Assembly (NCBI RefSeq): GCF_020711255.1
Contig: NZ_JAJFAW010000018.1
Span: 47,294 to 111,293, forward strand
Reading direction: 5' to 3'
From: Hymenobacter plasmatis
GTDB taxonomy: Bacteria; Bacteroidota; Bacteroidia; Cytophagales; Hymenobacteraceae
DNA: 64,000 nucleotides
The first letter of the stretch is position 1; every line of letters begins with the position of its first letter. The notes under the pieces were generated by a model. It had not been told where the DNA came from, did not search any database, and was given only the letters and a program-made list of their open reading frames with translations. Made by a program: the position numbers and the translations under genes. Positions 1 to 9,401 of the stretch are shown here, piece after piece.

Positions 1-1238
1 TACTGCGCCTGCTGGCTCTTGGCCAGGGTGAGGTTTTCGCCCACCTTCAGCTTGCCGCCGAAGAAGTTGTAATCGGTGTTGAGGCGCGCCGTGAAGCGGT
101 TCAGGCCGGTGTATTTCAGCGTGCCGTTGTTGTCGTAGTAGCTCACCGAAAACAGGGCGCTGCCTCGCTCGCCGCCGCTGCTCACACTCAGGTTGTAAGA
201 CTGAATGAGGGCGTCCTGCTGCGTCTGCTTAAACCAGTCGGTGTCGGCGGGCCGCATTGTCTTTTCCGCGTCGATGAACTCGGGCAGCACCACCTGGTCG
301 AGCACCCGGCGGCCGCTGGCGTCGAGGTGCGACTGAAAGTTGTAATACGGCAGGCTGGGCGTGGCCCCGTCGTTGGCAGCGGCCTGGAAGTACACCTTGC
401 CGTAGTCCAGCGTGTTGAGCATCTGGATGTGCGGCCCCGGCTTCTGCACCGTGAAGAAAGTGGAGAAGTTGACCTGTGTGGCGCCCTTCTTGGCCTTCTT
501 CGTGGTGATGATAATCACGCCGTTGCCGGCCCGCGAGCCGTAGATGCTGGCCGCCGAAGCGTCCTTAAGCACCTGAATGCTCTCGATGTCGTTCTGGTTA
601 ATCTGGTTGATGCCCTCCTTGGTTGGGATGCCGTCTATCACGTACAGCGGGTCGTTGTTGCCCAGCGTGCCGAAGCCGCGAATACGCACTGTGGCTGCGC
701 TGCCCGGTGCCCCATCGGTGGTGATGTTCACGCCGGGCACGCGGCCCTGCAGGTTGCGGGTCACGTCGTTGGAGGCCATGTCCTTCACCTCGTCCACTTT
801 GATAACCGATACGGCCCCGGTCAGGTCGGCCTTGCGCTGGGTTTGGTAGCCGGTCACCACCACTTCGTCCAGGGCCTTGGCGTCGGTGGCCAGCTGCACG
901 GCCACGGTGGCCTGGCTGCCTACCGCCACCTCCTGCGTCTTATAGCCCACGAAGGAGAGCACCAGCGTGGCGCCGTCGGGTACAGTCAGGGCGAAGCTGC
1001 CATCGGGCCCGGTGGAGGTGCCCAACGCGGTGCCCTTCACCAGTACCGTCACGCCGGGCAGGCCATCGCCCTTTTCATCAGTCACGCGGCCCGTGATGGG
1101 GCGGTCGGCCAGGGCGGTGCTGGCCAACGCGAGCGCCGGTGGGGCAGTTTCATAGGGGCTCGCGCCAGCCAGCAACGGCCCGGTGACGAGCAGCGTCGGC
1201 AGCAAAAGCTGGCGCGCCAGGAGTACACTCTTTCGCAT
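1..1238 (-). CDS. SusC/RagA-family TonB-linked outer membrane receptor, N-terminal part (runs off the window)
   Basis: Reading the minus strand from an ATG at 1236-1238 gives 412 open codons to the window edge. Residues 1-27 form a signal peptide. Residues 46-120 are a CarboxypepD_reg-like beta domain (GRVTDEKGDGLPGVTVLVKG). Residue 124 onward carries the SusC/RagA hallmarks: DEVVVTGY, LQGRVPGVN, IRGFGTLGNNDPLYVIDGIP and VLKDASAASIYGSRAGNGVI, which is the TonB plug domain. The barrel lies beyond position 1. Such receptors import glycans or peptides across the outer membrane with a SusD partner, which would lie outside the window. The hybrid sensor gene immediately upstream on the same strand is the likely regulator. 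The substrate cannot be named. Confidence 0.95.
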   Translation of the reverse strand, partial: MRKSVLLARQLLLPTLLVTGPLLAGASPYETAPPALALASTALADRPITGRVTDEKGDGLPGVTVLVKGTALGTSTGPDGSFALTVPDGATLVLSFVGYKTQEVAVGSQATVAVQLATDAKALDEVVVTGYQTQRKADLTGAVSVIKVDEVKDMASNDVTRNLQGRVPGVNITTDGAPGSAATVRIRGFGTLGNNDPLYVIDGIPTKEGINQINQNDIESIQVLKDASAASIYGSRAGNGVIIITTKKAKKGATQVNFSTFFTVQKPGPHIQMLNTLDYGKVYFQAAANDGATPSLPYYNFQSHLDASGRRVLDQVVLPEFIDAEKTMRPADTDWFKQTQQDALIQSYNLSVSSGGERGSALFSVSYYDNNGTLKYTGLNRFTARLNTDYNFFGGKLKVGENLTLAKSQQAQ

Positions 1239-1599
1239 GGAAATAGAAATGATAGGTGGGAAATACTCGTGTGGCAGCCGCGTGCCCGCCCCTCGGGTTA
1301 GCTCAATTTTCTGCGGGGCGCTCCCTACCAAAGCCACCCGGAAACGATTGGGGGTGGCGGCCAGCGCTAAGGCCGGAGGAGCGAGGGCAGGAAAAGCAGG
1401 AAGTGGGCACGGCAGCTTCATGGCCCAAAGGTGGCCGATAACCGAGAGCAGGCGTTAGCCCAATTCACCCAAATAGTATCACAATTCGCTCACCCACAGC
1501 AAACAGTTTTATAAACTGATAACCAATAGGTTATGGGCGTAAGTATTCCCTCGGCAACAGCATGGCTATCACTCCTGATACTTCCCTGTCAAAATTGAT
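1239..1599. other. Intergenic gap between the SusC gene and its upstream regulator
   Basis: There are 361 bases with no credible gene. The reading frames here are fragments without family features. I looked for a minus-strand TAnnTTTG element ahead of the receptor and found no exact match. The segment presumably holds the receptor promoter and the regulator's binding site, but neither can be pointed to. Confidence 0.5.
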
Positions 1600-4392
1600 T
1601 CAGACGCTCGGGGTGGTGTGCAGCGCCCGGAACTCAGAGGGCGAAATGCGGTACTTGGCCTTGAAGCTGGCCGAGAAGTACGAGGGCGAGGCAAAGCCGA
1701 GCTGGTAGGCCACATCGGCAATATTGAGCTCGGGGTTGAGCAGCTGCTGCCGGGCTTTGGTCAGGCGGATGTCCTGAATAAAGTCGGTAACGCCCGTGCC
1801 CAGCAGGGCCTTGGTTTTGCGGTAGAGCTGCACCCGCGAGGTGCCCAGGCTGCGGGCTACGTCCTCCACGCTCAGTTTGGCGTTGCCCAGGTTAGCCTCC
1901 ACAATGGCCGTGAGGTCGGACAGGAATTTCTGGTCCACGCGTTGCGGCGCTACGGTGGCCGTGTCCACCGACAGCTCGCGCCGGAAATGCTCCCGTTGCC
2001 GGTCGCGGTTGCTGAGCAGGGTGCGAAGGTTCTCGAGGAGGAAGGTGGGGTTGAACGGCTTGGTGAGGTATAGGTCGGCGCCGGCCTGCACGCCTTCTAC
2101 CTGCTGCTCCGGCGCGCTGCGCGCCGTGAGCAGCACCACCGGAATGTGCGAGGTACGCCAGTCGCCCTTGAGCTGGGCCACCACCTCCAGGCCGGTTATT
2201 TCCGGCAGCATCACATCGCACACAATCAGGTCGGGAATGGTGTCGGCAGCCAGGCGCAAGCCGGTGGCCCCGTCGGTAGCCGTCTGCACCTGAAAGTGGG
2301 GCCGGAGCTTCTGGGCCAGAAAGGCATTGACTTCCACGTTGTCCTCAACAATGAGGACCAGGGCCTTGCTGTCTTTGCCGGCGCGGCCCGCTCCCGGGGC
2401 GGCATCGGTTTCCTGGGGCGTGAGTTCGGCTTCGGCCAGCGCGAGGGGCGGCGCGGGCGCTTCTGTGCTGCGCATATCGGCGGGCAGCTCCTGCGGCAGC
2501 GTAATGGTAAAGGTGCTGCCCTGGCCCGGCGTGCTCGTGAATGCCAGCTCGCCGCGGTGCAGGCGCACCAGCCCCATCGAGAGCGCCAGGCCCATTCCCG
2601 AACCCTTGGCCACTCCTTGCTGCCCTTGGTAAAACCACTCGAAGATGTGCGTGCGGTCTTGCTCGCTGATGCCGCTGCCCGTGTCTTCCACGCTGATGCG
2701 CACCCGGTGCTCAGCCGGCAGGGCCTGAATGCTCACGGTTATTTGCCCGCGCTCGGGCGTGAATTTCAGGGCATTGGACAGTAGGTTGAAAATGACCTTG
2801 TCGAGGATGTTTACATCAAACCATAGCCGGATAGTGGGCTCGGCCGGCAAAAACCGCAGGCTGATGCCGCGCTGCCGGGCCGGCTTCTCAAACACGTCCA
2901 TTATGTCGCGCACGAAGGCCACCACATTGCCTTCGGTGGCGCGCACAGGCATTTTGCCCACGTCGATTTTGCGGAAGTCCATGAGCTGGTTCACCAGCTG
3001 CAGCAGGCGCTGGGTGTTGCGCCGCACCAGGCCCAGGTCGTGCCGCTGGGCCGCGGATAGGTCGGCGCCATTGGTGAGCAGCTCTTCTACCGGGCCCATG
3101 ATGAGGGTGAGCGGGGTGCGCAGCTCGTGCGAGAAATTAGTGAAGAAGCGCAGCTTGGCTTCGGTTTCGACCCGCGCCTGCTCGGCCAGCGCCTGAATCT
3201 GGTTGCGCTGGGTCCGGATTTCCTCGTTTTGGCCCGCCAGCTTGCGCGTGATGCGGCGGTTTACCTGGAAGGCCCGCCACACCACCACGCCCAGCACCAG
3301 GGCGCCCAGCAGGGCCGCGGCCAGTACGTAGAGCACAATTTGCTGGTTGGTGTAGGTGGCCAGCTGGGCCTGAAGCACGCGCTGCTGCCGCTGAATGTCC
3401 TGCTGCTGGCTGGCCAGCTTCTCGGTTTGCATCTTCATCGTCAGCACGTTGGTCGAGTCGATGACCATGGTACTGAGAATGTTTTCCTTCTCGTAGGGCT
3501 GCTTTTGCAGAATCTTCATGGCGGTGCGAATGGCCTCTTCGCCGCCCGGCGGGTACAGCAGCGTAGCCGTGAGCACCTTGTCCTGCACCAGCTGGATGCC
3601 GCCCTGCGGCCCGGCCAGGCCATCCACGCCGATTATGCGAATGCGCCGGTCCAGTCCCAGCTGCTTACATACCTGGTAGGCGCCCAGCGCCATCCGGTCG
3701 TTGTGGGCAAAAATCAGGTTCACCTCGGGGTGGGCCCGCAGCACGGCCGGCAGCGCCCGTATCACCGACGGCCGCTTCCAGTCGCCCTGCACCTGCGCCA
3801 CGAGGTGCATGCCCGGGTACGTGGCCAGGCCCTGCACGAACCCGCGGTGCCGGTCCACGGCCGGCGACGCGCCTGCGGCGCCCAGCACTTCCAGCACGTT
3901 GCCCTGCTGGTGGAGCAGGCTGCTGGCGTAGTTGCCGGCCGTTTGGCCCACTTCCAGGTTGTTGCCGCCCACGTAGGCCGTGTAGAGCTTGGAGGTGGTG
4001 CGGCGGTCCAGTATCACCACGGGAATGCCCCGGTTGAAGGCCTCCTCCACAATGGGCGTAATGGGCTCGGCCTGGTTGGCCGATACTATCAGCAGGTCAA
4101 TGCCTTCGTTCAAAAACTCCTGGATGTGTCGTTGCTGCAGGGCGCTGTTGTCGTGCGCATCCTTCATCCGGAAATTGACCTGCGGATAGAAACTGAGCTC
4201 TTTTTTCATGCCCGCCAGCATGGCCTGCCGCCAGGCATCGCCGTTGGTGCACTGCGAGAAGCCCACGCGGTAGGGCTTCGGTGCCGGCGCGGTGCAGCTA
4301 CCAGCCAGAAGTAGCAGCAGCAACCCGAGGACCTGGCCCAACCAAGTACGGGGCCGTGCAAGCATAACAGCCAGTGGTTTCATGCGGCGCAA
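1600..4392 (-). CDS. Hybrid two-component regulator with periplasmic sugar-binding-type sensor, histidine kinase, receiver and AraC domains
   Basis: The protein has 930 residues. A lipoprotein-like signal ends at LAGSC (Cys33). Residues about 40-325 resemble a type-1 periplasmic binding protein of the ribose/LacI class (RVGFSQ near 42, FAHNDRMALGAY near 228). A membrane helix lies near 351-373. The kinase H box is FFTNFSHELRTPLTL with His422, followed by an ATPase domain. A receiver domain sits near 680-795 (LIVEDN, then CDVMLPEITGL), and an AraC-type helix-turn-helix occupies about the last 105 residues. This layout matches Bacteroides hybrid sensors that bind a monosaccharide directly, as the fructose-sensing BT1754 does, rather than the beta-propeller type. 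It lies directly upstream of the SusC gene on the same strand. The ligand is unknown. Confidence 0.95.
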   Translation of the reverse strand: MRRMKPLAVMLARPRTWLGQVLGLLLLLLAGSCTAPAPKPYRVGFSQCTNGDAWRQAMLAGMKKELSFYPQVNFRMKDAHDNSALQQRHIQEFLNEGIDLLIVSANQAEPITPIVEEAFNRGIPVVILDRRTTSKLYTAYVGGNNLEVGQTAGNYASSLLHQQGNVLEVLGAAGASPAVDRHRGFVQGLATYPGMHLVAQVQGDWKRPSVIRALPAVLRAHPEVNLIFAHNDRMALGAYQVCKQLGLDRRIRIIGVDGLAGPQGGIQLVQDKVLTATLLYPPGGEEAIRTAMKILQKQPYEKENILSTMVIDSTNVLTMKMQTEKLASQQQDIQRQQRVLQAQLATYTNQQIVLYVLAAALLGALVLGVVVWRAFQVNRRITRKLAGQNEEIRTQRNQIQALAEQARVETEAKLRFFTNFSHELRTPLTLIMGPVEELLTNGADLSAAQRHDLGLVRRNTQRLLQLVNQLMDFRKIDVGKMPVRATEGNVVAFVRDIMDVFEKPARQRGISLRFLPAEPTIRLWFDVNILDKVIFNLLSNALKFTPERGQITVSIQALPAEHRVRISVEDTGSGISEQDRTHIFEWFYQGQQGVAKGSGMGLALSMGLVRLHRGELAFTSTPGQGSTFTITLPQELPADMRSTEAPAPPLALAEAELTPQETDAAPGAGRAGKDSKALVLIVEDNVEVNAFLAQKLRPHFQVQTATDGATGLRLAADTIPDLIVCDVMLPEITGLEVVAQLKGDWRTSHIPVVLLTARSAPEQQVEGVQAGADLYLTKPFNPTFLLENLRTLLSNRDRQREHFRRELSVDTATVAPQRVDQKFLSDLTAIVEANLGNAKLSVEDVARSLGTSRVQLYRKTKALLGTGVTDFIQDIRLTKARQQLLNPELNIADVAYQLGFASPSYFSASFKAKYRISPSEFRALHTTPSV

Positions 4393-4578
4393 GTAGAAGA
4401 GCAGCTTCCCAACATTATTGATAAACCATCTGGTTGGGCTGACTAAGGTAAGTGGGCGGGGTAGTATTCTTGGCTACCATGCCTTAGGGCCTAATGCCGT
4501 ACCCGCCCCCAGCTCCCGGGCCCAGCCGATAAAAGCCGCCCATAGCTAAGCATAAGGGAAGGCATTCTGCGCGGCGTC

Positions 4579-4586
4579 TACCTTTG
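4579..4586 (+). promoter_or_regulatory. Putative -7 element for the hemW operon
   Basis: TACCTTTG matches the Bacteroidota -7 consensus TAnnTTTG exactly and lies 85 bases before the hemW ATG. No clear TTG -33 element is visible at the usual spacing. Confidence 0.45.
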
Positions 4587-4671
4587 TAGCTCGCGGCATT
4601 GCACGACGGGCAGGGAATTGGTGTTCCGTAGGCTACTCGTGCAAGGGCAGGTGCCCCGCGTTTGCGTTTCT

Positions 4672-5820
4672 ATGGCCGGCCTTTACCTCCACATTCCCTT
4701 TTGCAAGCAAGCCTGTCACTACTGTGACTTTCATTTCAGCACCTCGCTGGGCCTGAAAAGCCGGCTGGTCGATGCCGTGGTGCGCGAAATTGAGCTGCGC
4801 CGCGACTACCTCGGCCCCAATACTGCCCTCGAAACCATCTACTTCGGCGGTGGCACGCCGTCGCTGCTCACCGCGGCGGAGTTGAGCCAGATTTTCACAG
4901 CCATCCACCGCCACTTCGCGGTAATGCCAGGGGCTGAAATCACGCTCGAAGCCAACCCCGACGACCTGAGCGCCGCCAAGCTGCACGAGCTGCAGCAGGC
5001 CTCGGTGAACCGCCTGAGCATTGGGCTGCAGAGCTTCTACGAGCCGCACCTGCGCATGATGAACCGCGCTCACACCGCCGAAGAATCCACCACGGCCGTG
5101 CGGCGCGCGCAGGACGCAGGCTTCGAGAATATTTCCATCGACTTGATTTACGGCGTGCCCGCGCCCGGCCACCACATCTGGGAAACCGACCTGGCCAATG
5201 CGTTTGCCCTGGGCGTGCCCCACGTGTCGGCGTATGCGCTTACCATTGAGCCGGGCACGGCCTTCGGCCACCGCCTGCAGAAGGGCACGTTCAAGGCCGC
5301 GCCCGATGAATTTGTGGCCACTCAGTTTGAAATGCTGCTGGCGGCCATGCGCGCCCACGGCTACGAGCAGTACGAAATCAGCAATTTCTGCCAGCCCGGC
5401 CGCGAGTCGCGCCACAACGGCAACTACTGGCGCGGCGTGCCCTACCTGGGCCTGGGCCCCAGCGCCCACAGCTACGACGGCCACAACCGCCAATTTACTT
5501 TGGCCAACAACCCGCAGTATGTGGCCGCCGTGCTCGAGCGCGGCGAAGTGCCCGTGACCGTGGATACCCTCACCGCCACTGACCGCGCCAACGAGTACCT
5601 GCTCACCACGCTGCGCACGGCCCGGGGCTGCGACCTGGCCCACCTGCGTACCGCGCACGGCTTCGACCTGCTGGCCACCCGCGCCGACTACCTCGCCGAG
5701 CTGCAGGCCAACGGCTGGGCGCGCATCTCCGGCGAAGTCCTTACCTTGACCGACGCGGGCAAGCTCCTGGCCGACCACATCACGCTGGAGCTGTTCCAAA
5801 CCCCTGCCGTAGCCGCATGA
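4672..5820 (+). CDS. hemW: Radical SAM heme chaperone HemW (coproporphyrinogen III oxidase-like)
   Basis: The protein has 382 residues from the ATG at 4672. The frame is open upstream to a TTG at 4618, but homology begins at MAGLYLHIPFC. The radical SAM cluster motif is C-x3-C-x2-C (Cys11, Cys15, Cys18) followed by DF. HemN has a fourth cysteine and shows a different context, so this is HemW-type. Further hallmarks are YFGGGTPS, LEANPDD, LSIGLQSF and the HemN_C winged helix near the end. HemW binds heme and delivers it to apoproteins; it does not oxidise coproporphyrinogen. Its stop overlaps the next start (ATGA), so the two genes are probably translationally coupled. Confidence 0.93.
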   Translation: MAGLYLHIPFCKQACHYCDFHFSTSLGLKSRLVDAVVREIELRRDYLGPNTALETIYFGGGTPSLLTAAELSQIFTAIHRHFAVMPGAEITLEANPDDLSAAKLHELQQASVNRLSIGLQSFYEPHLRMMNRAHTAEESTTAVRRAQDAGFENISIDLIYGVPAPGHHIWETDLANAFALGVPHVSAYALTIEPGTAFGHRLQKGTFKAAPDEFVATQFEMLLAAMRAHGYEQYEISNFCQPGRESRHNGNYWRGVPYLGLGPSAHSYDGHNRQFTLANNPQYVAAVLERGEVPVTVDTLTATDRANEYLLTTLRTARGCDLAHLRTAHGFDLLATRADYLAELQANGWARISGEVLTLTDAGKLLADHITLELFQTPAVAA

Positions 5821-6251
5821 AACTTCTGAGCGACAGCATTGCCGACGAAGCCGACTTCTTCGTGGAGCAGATTCACATTGTGGCCATTGTATTCGACAAC
5901 ACCGACGACGTGACCGTGTGGGCCACCACGCTTTTCGACAGCGACACGCACTTTTTCCACCTTGCCCTGCCTTTCAAAGCCCTGGACACGCTCCTGAGCC
6001 TGGCCCACACCCGGGCCGACGACCTGCAGGAGGAAGTGGCCGAAGCCCTGGCGGCCGAAGAATGGCCGGCCCTGCTCGAGTACAGCTCCGATGAGAAGCC
6101 GCCCGTGCCGCTGCCCAGCGTGGCCCTGAAACTCTCGGTGACCTACCCCGCCACCGAAGACGACGAAACCGAAGGCGAAGAAGGCCCCGACGACCCCCAG
6201 CCCCACAACATCTTCTACCTCGAAGGTGTGTTCGTGCGAATTGATACCTAA
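5817..6251 (+). CDS. Conserved acidic hypothetical protein coupled to hemW
   Basis: The product has 144 residues, is strongly acidic, and has no signal peptide or membrane helix. Residues about 112-126 are a run rich in Glu and Asp (ATEDDETEGEEGPDD). I do not recognise a family. The ATG overlaps the hemW stop codon by four bases (ATGA), so it is very likely co-translated with hemW and is a real gene rather than a chance frame. A role linked to heme delivery is only an inference from position. Confidence 0.7.
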   Translation: MKLLSDSIADEADFFVEQIHIVAIVFDNTDDVTVWATTLFDSDTHFFHLALPFKALDTLLSLAHTRADDLQEEVAEALAAEEWPALLEYSSDEKPPVPLPSVALKLSVTYPATEDDETEGEEGPDDPQPHNIFYLEGVFVRIDT

Positions 6252-6281
6252 GCCGGTCACGGTCGCTACTGCCCGTTGCAT

Positions 6282-6956
6282 ATGGCCCCATCGCCTCCGG
6301 TCTTTTACCTGATTCCTGGGCTGGGTGCCGATGAGCGGGTCTTGCAATTCCTGCACTTGCGGGGCGAGGTGCACCTCCTGCACTGGCTGGCCCCTGAAAC
6401 CCCCGACGAATCCTTGCCGCACTACGCCGTCCGGTTCGCGGCGGCCGTGCCAGTGGAGCAGGCCTGCTGGTTAGTCGGCATTTCCTTTGGCGGCCTGCTG
6501 GCGCTGGAAGTGGCCAAGCTGCGCCCGCGGGCCCAAGTGGTACTGATATCCAGCCTGGCCAATACCCGGCAGCTGCCGCCGCTGCTCCGCCTGGCCCGGG
6601 CCACCCGGCTGTACCGAGTAGTGCCGCCGCAGCTGCTGAAGCTGGCGCCGCGCCTGGCCCAATGGTTTTTCGGGGCCAAAAATGGCAAAGAGTACACGCT
6701 GCTCCACCAAATTATCGACGATACGGACCCCGTTTTCGCCCAGTGGGCCATTGCCCAACTCCTGGGCTGGGACAGCACCGGCGTGGGCCGGGCCATCCGC
6801 ATCCACGGCACCCACGACCGGCTGCTGCCTGCCGGCACTGCCCCCATTGATTACCCCATTGCCGGCGGCGGGCACTTTATGATAGTCAGTCACGCCGCGC
6901 AAATCAGCCGCATCCTCAACCATCTGGCCGCGGCCGAGGAGCCCCAAGTCAGCTAG
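6282..6956 (+). CDS. Alpha/beta hydrolase-fold protein
   Basis: The protein has 224 residues from the ATG at 6282; a TTG six bases earlier is also open. The fold markers are an oxyanion-loop sequence FYLIPGLGADER (residues 8-19), the nucleophile elbow GISFGG with Ser68, an acid residue in IHGTHDRLLP, and a histidine in GGGHFMIV near the C-terminus. The catalytic triad therefore appears complete. The substrate is not predictable; esterase or thioesterase activity is plausible. It lies 30 bases after the acidic gene behind hemW and may belong to the same transcript. Confidence 0.85.
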   Translation: MAPSPPVFYLIPGLGADERVLQFLHLRGEVHLLHWLAPETPDESLPHYAVRFAAAVPVEQACWLVGISFGGLLALEVAKLRPRAQVVLISSLANTRQLPPLLRLARATRLYRVVPPQLLKLAPRLAQWFFGAKNGKEYTLLHQIIDDTDPVFAQWAIAQLLGWDSTGVGRAIRIHGTHDRLLPAGTAPIDYPIAGGGHFMIVSHAAQISRILNHLAAAEEPQVS

Positions 6957-7024
6957 CGCCAAGAGTGCCCCCGCTGTAACTTGCGCAGCGCGCCCGGCTT
7001 ACGCTTACCCAAGCACGGCTAACG

Positions 7025-7205
7025 GTCATGCAGAGCACAGCGAAGAGTCTCTACCTCAGTCAGTAGTAATCAACTCGTCTGTCATGCAGAGCGCAGCGAA
7101 GCATCTTATCACCGCAGAACGAATCGTTGTGGCGTGATAAGATGCTTCGCTGCGCTCTGCATGACAAATGGCGCGAGCGAGATGCTTGAGATTCCTCAGC
7201 ATGAC
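7025..7205. repeat. Dispersed palindromic repeat (family 1): one full copy and two fragments
   Basis: The 309-base gap between the hydrolase and the cyclase genes contains no gene. Positions 7081-7165 form a long palindrome: the arm GTCATGCAGAGCGCAGCGAA is repeated in inverse at the other end around a short variable centre. Degenerate half-copies lie at 7025-7054 and about 7171-7205. The same element recurs at 11.2, 11.7, 35.3, 41.3, 48.5, 49.5 and 63.6 kb. Confidence 0.9.
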
Positions 7206-7265
7206 AGCCGGCGCGCATGAATCCGTTCTTTTCCCCATCTCCTTTCCCACCACACCTTGTCCGGC

Positions 7266-8045
7266 ATGCTTCCTACTTACCCTTATGCCGGCCGCACTTA
7301 TTCCTTCGACCCTGACGCGCCCATAGATATTTCCCTGCCTCTGGCCCCCGGCAAGGACCAGGTAAACTGCTTCTGGGCCGAGGCCGTGCAATTCGACACC
7401 ATTCGGGTGGGCAGCTTTGTGGGCAGCGTGGCGCAGGGGGGCAGCACCAACTACCAGCGCGTGCACGTGACGCCCCACGGCAACGGCACCCACACCGAGT
7501 GCTACGGCCACATCTCGCCCGACCCGGCCGTGACGCTCAACCAATGCCTGCGCCGCTTCTTGTTTGTGGCCCGGGTGGTGAGCGTGGCCCCGCGCCCGCA
7601 GCCCAACGGCGACCAGGTGGTGATGCTGGCCGATGTGCAAGCCGCCCTGGCCACCCAGCCAGACCGGTCCATGCCCGAAGCCCTGGTGCTGCGCACCCTG
7701 CCCAACGACCCCGCCAAGCGCCACCGCCAGTACTCCGGCACCAATCCCACCTACGTGGAGCCGGCGCTAGCCGAGTTTCTGGTGGAGCACGGCGTGCAGC
7801 ATTTTCTGCTCGACCTGCCCAGCGTGGACCGCGAAGAAGACGCCGGGCAGCTCCTGGCCCACCATGCTTTCTGGCAATACCCCGCGCAACCCCGGTACGG
7901 CGCCACCATCACCGAGCTGATTTTTGTGCCCGACGACGTAGTCGACGGACTTTACCTGCTCAACATTCAAATCACCAGCCTTGAGCTGGATGCCAGCCCC
8001 AGCAAGCCGGTGCTCTACCACCTGAGCCTGCCATCACCTGCCTAG
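7266..8045 (+). CDS. Cyclase family protein (kynurenine formamidase-like amidohydrolase)
   Basis: The protein has 259 residues from the ATG at 7266; a TTG nine bases earlier is also open. The metal-binding signature of the family is visible as HGNGTHTECYGH in the first third, a variant of HxGTHxD. The segment LDLPSVDREEDAG and a C-terminal region TELIFVPDDVVDGLYLLNIQ also fit the family. Members hydrolyse formylkynurenine or related cyclic amides. No tryptophan-catabolism genes are nearby, so the substrate is open. It is monocistronic, following a repeat-filled gap. Confidence 0.85.
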   Translation: MLPTYPYAGRTYSFDPDAPIDISLPLAPGKDQVNCFWAEAVQFDTIRVGSFVGSVAQGGSTNYQRVHVTPHGNGTHTECYGHISPDPAVTLNQCLRRFLFVARVVSVAPRPQPNGDQVVMLADVQAALATQPDRSMPEALVLRTLPNDPAKRHRQYSGTNPTYVEPALAEFLVEHGVQHFLLDLPSVDREEDAGQLLAHHAFWQYPAQPRYGATITELIFVPDDVVDGLYLLNIQITSLELDASPSKPVLYHLSLPSPA

Positions 8046-8222
8046 GCGAACTAGACCTTTGCCATTCTACCAGGCGCCGCGGCATCTACCGGCTGCTGAA
8101 TGCCAGCCTGCCCTTGGGCATAGACTGGGCGCTTACTGCAGGGCAGTGCACACAATATATTGGGCCGTTCAACGATTGGGAAGTAATATGCTCACCCGCT
8201 TATATAGCTCTCTTTCCATTTA

Positions 8223-8966
8223 ATGACCAATCTCTCTACTGCCTACCTGCCGGCTATTGCAGCGCTCCTGCTTCTGCCCGTGCTGGCCCACGCGCAAGCA
8301 CCTACCGCACCCACCTCCGAAAAGCCAGTTGCCGCTACGGCCGCCGAGCCCGCGCCCCGCCGCCTCCTGCTGAAGGTGGGATTAGCACCCTCCCGCTTGA
8401 TTCCTCAATACCGGTGGCACGGAACCAACTGGACGCTTGCCCCCTCCGTGGGGGCCGAGTACCAGCTCACTCCGCACCTGACGCTGTACGGCCAGGCCGA
8501 AGTTGACTTTGTACTTGTGCAGCGCAGGTACAGCAATTATGCCTTTGGTCTCTCCAGGGAGCGTATGGTGCATTCTGGCGCGGTGGGAATAGGTGGGCGC
8601 TACTATTACAACCAGGAGCGCCGCGCGCAACACAATCGGGCGCATGGTCCCTTTGTGGGCAACTACGTGGCCCTCGAGGCCGCCGCTGAGCTGGACCGCC
8701 GCGAGTTCGTGACGTACGACCCGTATTCCAGCTACTACCCCACCGTGTACTCCGTTGACTACCGCACACAGGTGATGCCCGTGCTTACGGCGCTATGGGG
8801 CCTGCAGCGGCGGCTGGGCCAGCATTTTTTGTACGATGCCAGCGCGGGCCTAGTGGTGCTTGCGCGTCCTGTCACCTACAATTACTACGGGCCAAGCTAT
8901 TTCAAGATGCTGTATGGGTTCGAGACAAGCCTTGCCCTCAACCTGCGCGTTTACTTGGTACACTAG
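8223..8966 (+). CDS. Predicted outer-membrane beta-barrel protein
   Basis: The product has 247 residues. Residues 1-25 are a signal peptide ending in AHAQ. After a Pro/Ala-rich linker to about residue 45, the chain shows alternating aromatic and polar residues typical of beta strands (LLKVGLAPSRL, LTLYGQAEVDFVLV, VGIGGRYYYN, SLALNLRVYLVH). The last strand ends close to the C-terminus, as in small barrels. I do not recognise a specific family. It stands alone and converges on rpmA, sharing a hairpin terminator with it. Confidence 0.7.
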   Translation: MTNLSTAYLPAIAALLLLPVLAHAQAPTAPTSEKPVAATAAEPAPRRLLLKVGLAPSRLIPQYRWHGTNWTLAPSVGAEYQLTPHLTLYGQAEVDFVLVQRRYSNYAFGLSRERMVHSGAVGIGGRYYYNQERRAQHNRAHGPFVGNYVALEAAAELDRREFVTYDPYSSYYPTVYSVDYRTQVMPVLTALWGLQRRLGQHFLYDASAGLVVLARPVTYNYYGPSYFKMLYGFETSLALNLRVYLVH

Positions 8967-8992
8967 CCCGCGTGGTGGCCAGTGCCCAACGC

Positions 8993-9024
8993 GAAAAAGG
9001 CTGCCTCTTGCGGGGCAGCCTTTT
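8993..9024. terminator. Bidirectional terminator between the barrel gene and rpmA
   Basis: AAAAAGGCTGCC and GGCAGCCTTTT form a stem with an A-run on one side and a T-run on the other, so it can end transcripts from both convergent genes. Confidence 0.8.
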
Positions 9025-9044
9025 CTGGTTTATCGGGGCAGCAA

Positions 9045-9320
9045 TTAAGCCGGTACCGAGAATACTTCGCGGGGGATAACCGTTACGAAAGAACGGTCTT
9101 TGCGGCCTTTCTTGAACGATACTTCGCCGTCAACGAGGGCGAACAGCGTGTGGTCCTTGCCCATGCCTACGTTCTCGCCGGCGTGGTGCTTGGTGCCGCG
9201 CTGACGCACGATGATGTTGCCGGCTACGAGGGCCTGGCCTCCGAAGATTTTTACGCCGAGACGTTTGGAATGAGATTCGCGGCCGTTGTTGGACGAGCCG
9301 ACACCTTTCTTGTGAGCCAT
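9045..9320 (-). CDS. rpmA: 50S ribosomal protein L27
   Basis: The product is 91 residues, beginning [20 protein letters not shown], the classic L27 N-terminus that reaches toward the peptidyl-transferase centre. The segment [20 protein letters not shown] follows, as does [20 protein letters not shown]. There is no cleavable N-terminal extension of the kind found in Firmicutes L27. It is the second gene of the rplU-rpmA operon. Confidence 0.98.
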   Translation of the reverse strand: MAHKKGVGSSNNGRESHSKRLGVKIFGGQALVAGNIIVRQRGTKHHAGENVGMGKDHTLFALVDGEVSFKKGRKDRSFVTVIPREVFSVPA

Positions 9321-9401
9321 GGTATTTAAGCTAATGCTACCGGCAGATGGCCCGTAGCGGCTGGTTTAAGATGGAATCAGTAGCGTGAGCAAAAGCTCAG
9401 A

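Noticed and set aside
3127..4314. 395-codon open frame opposite the hybrid regulator
   Set aside because: It is an antisense shadow. The minus-strand product has five ordered domains.
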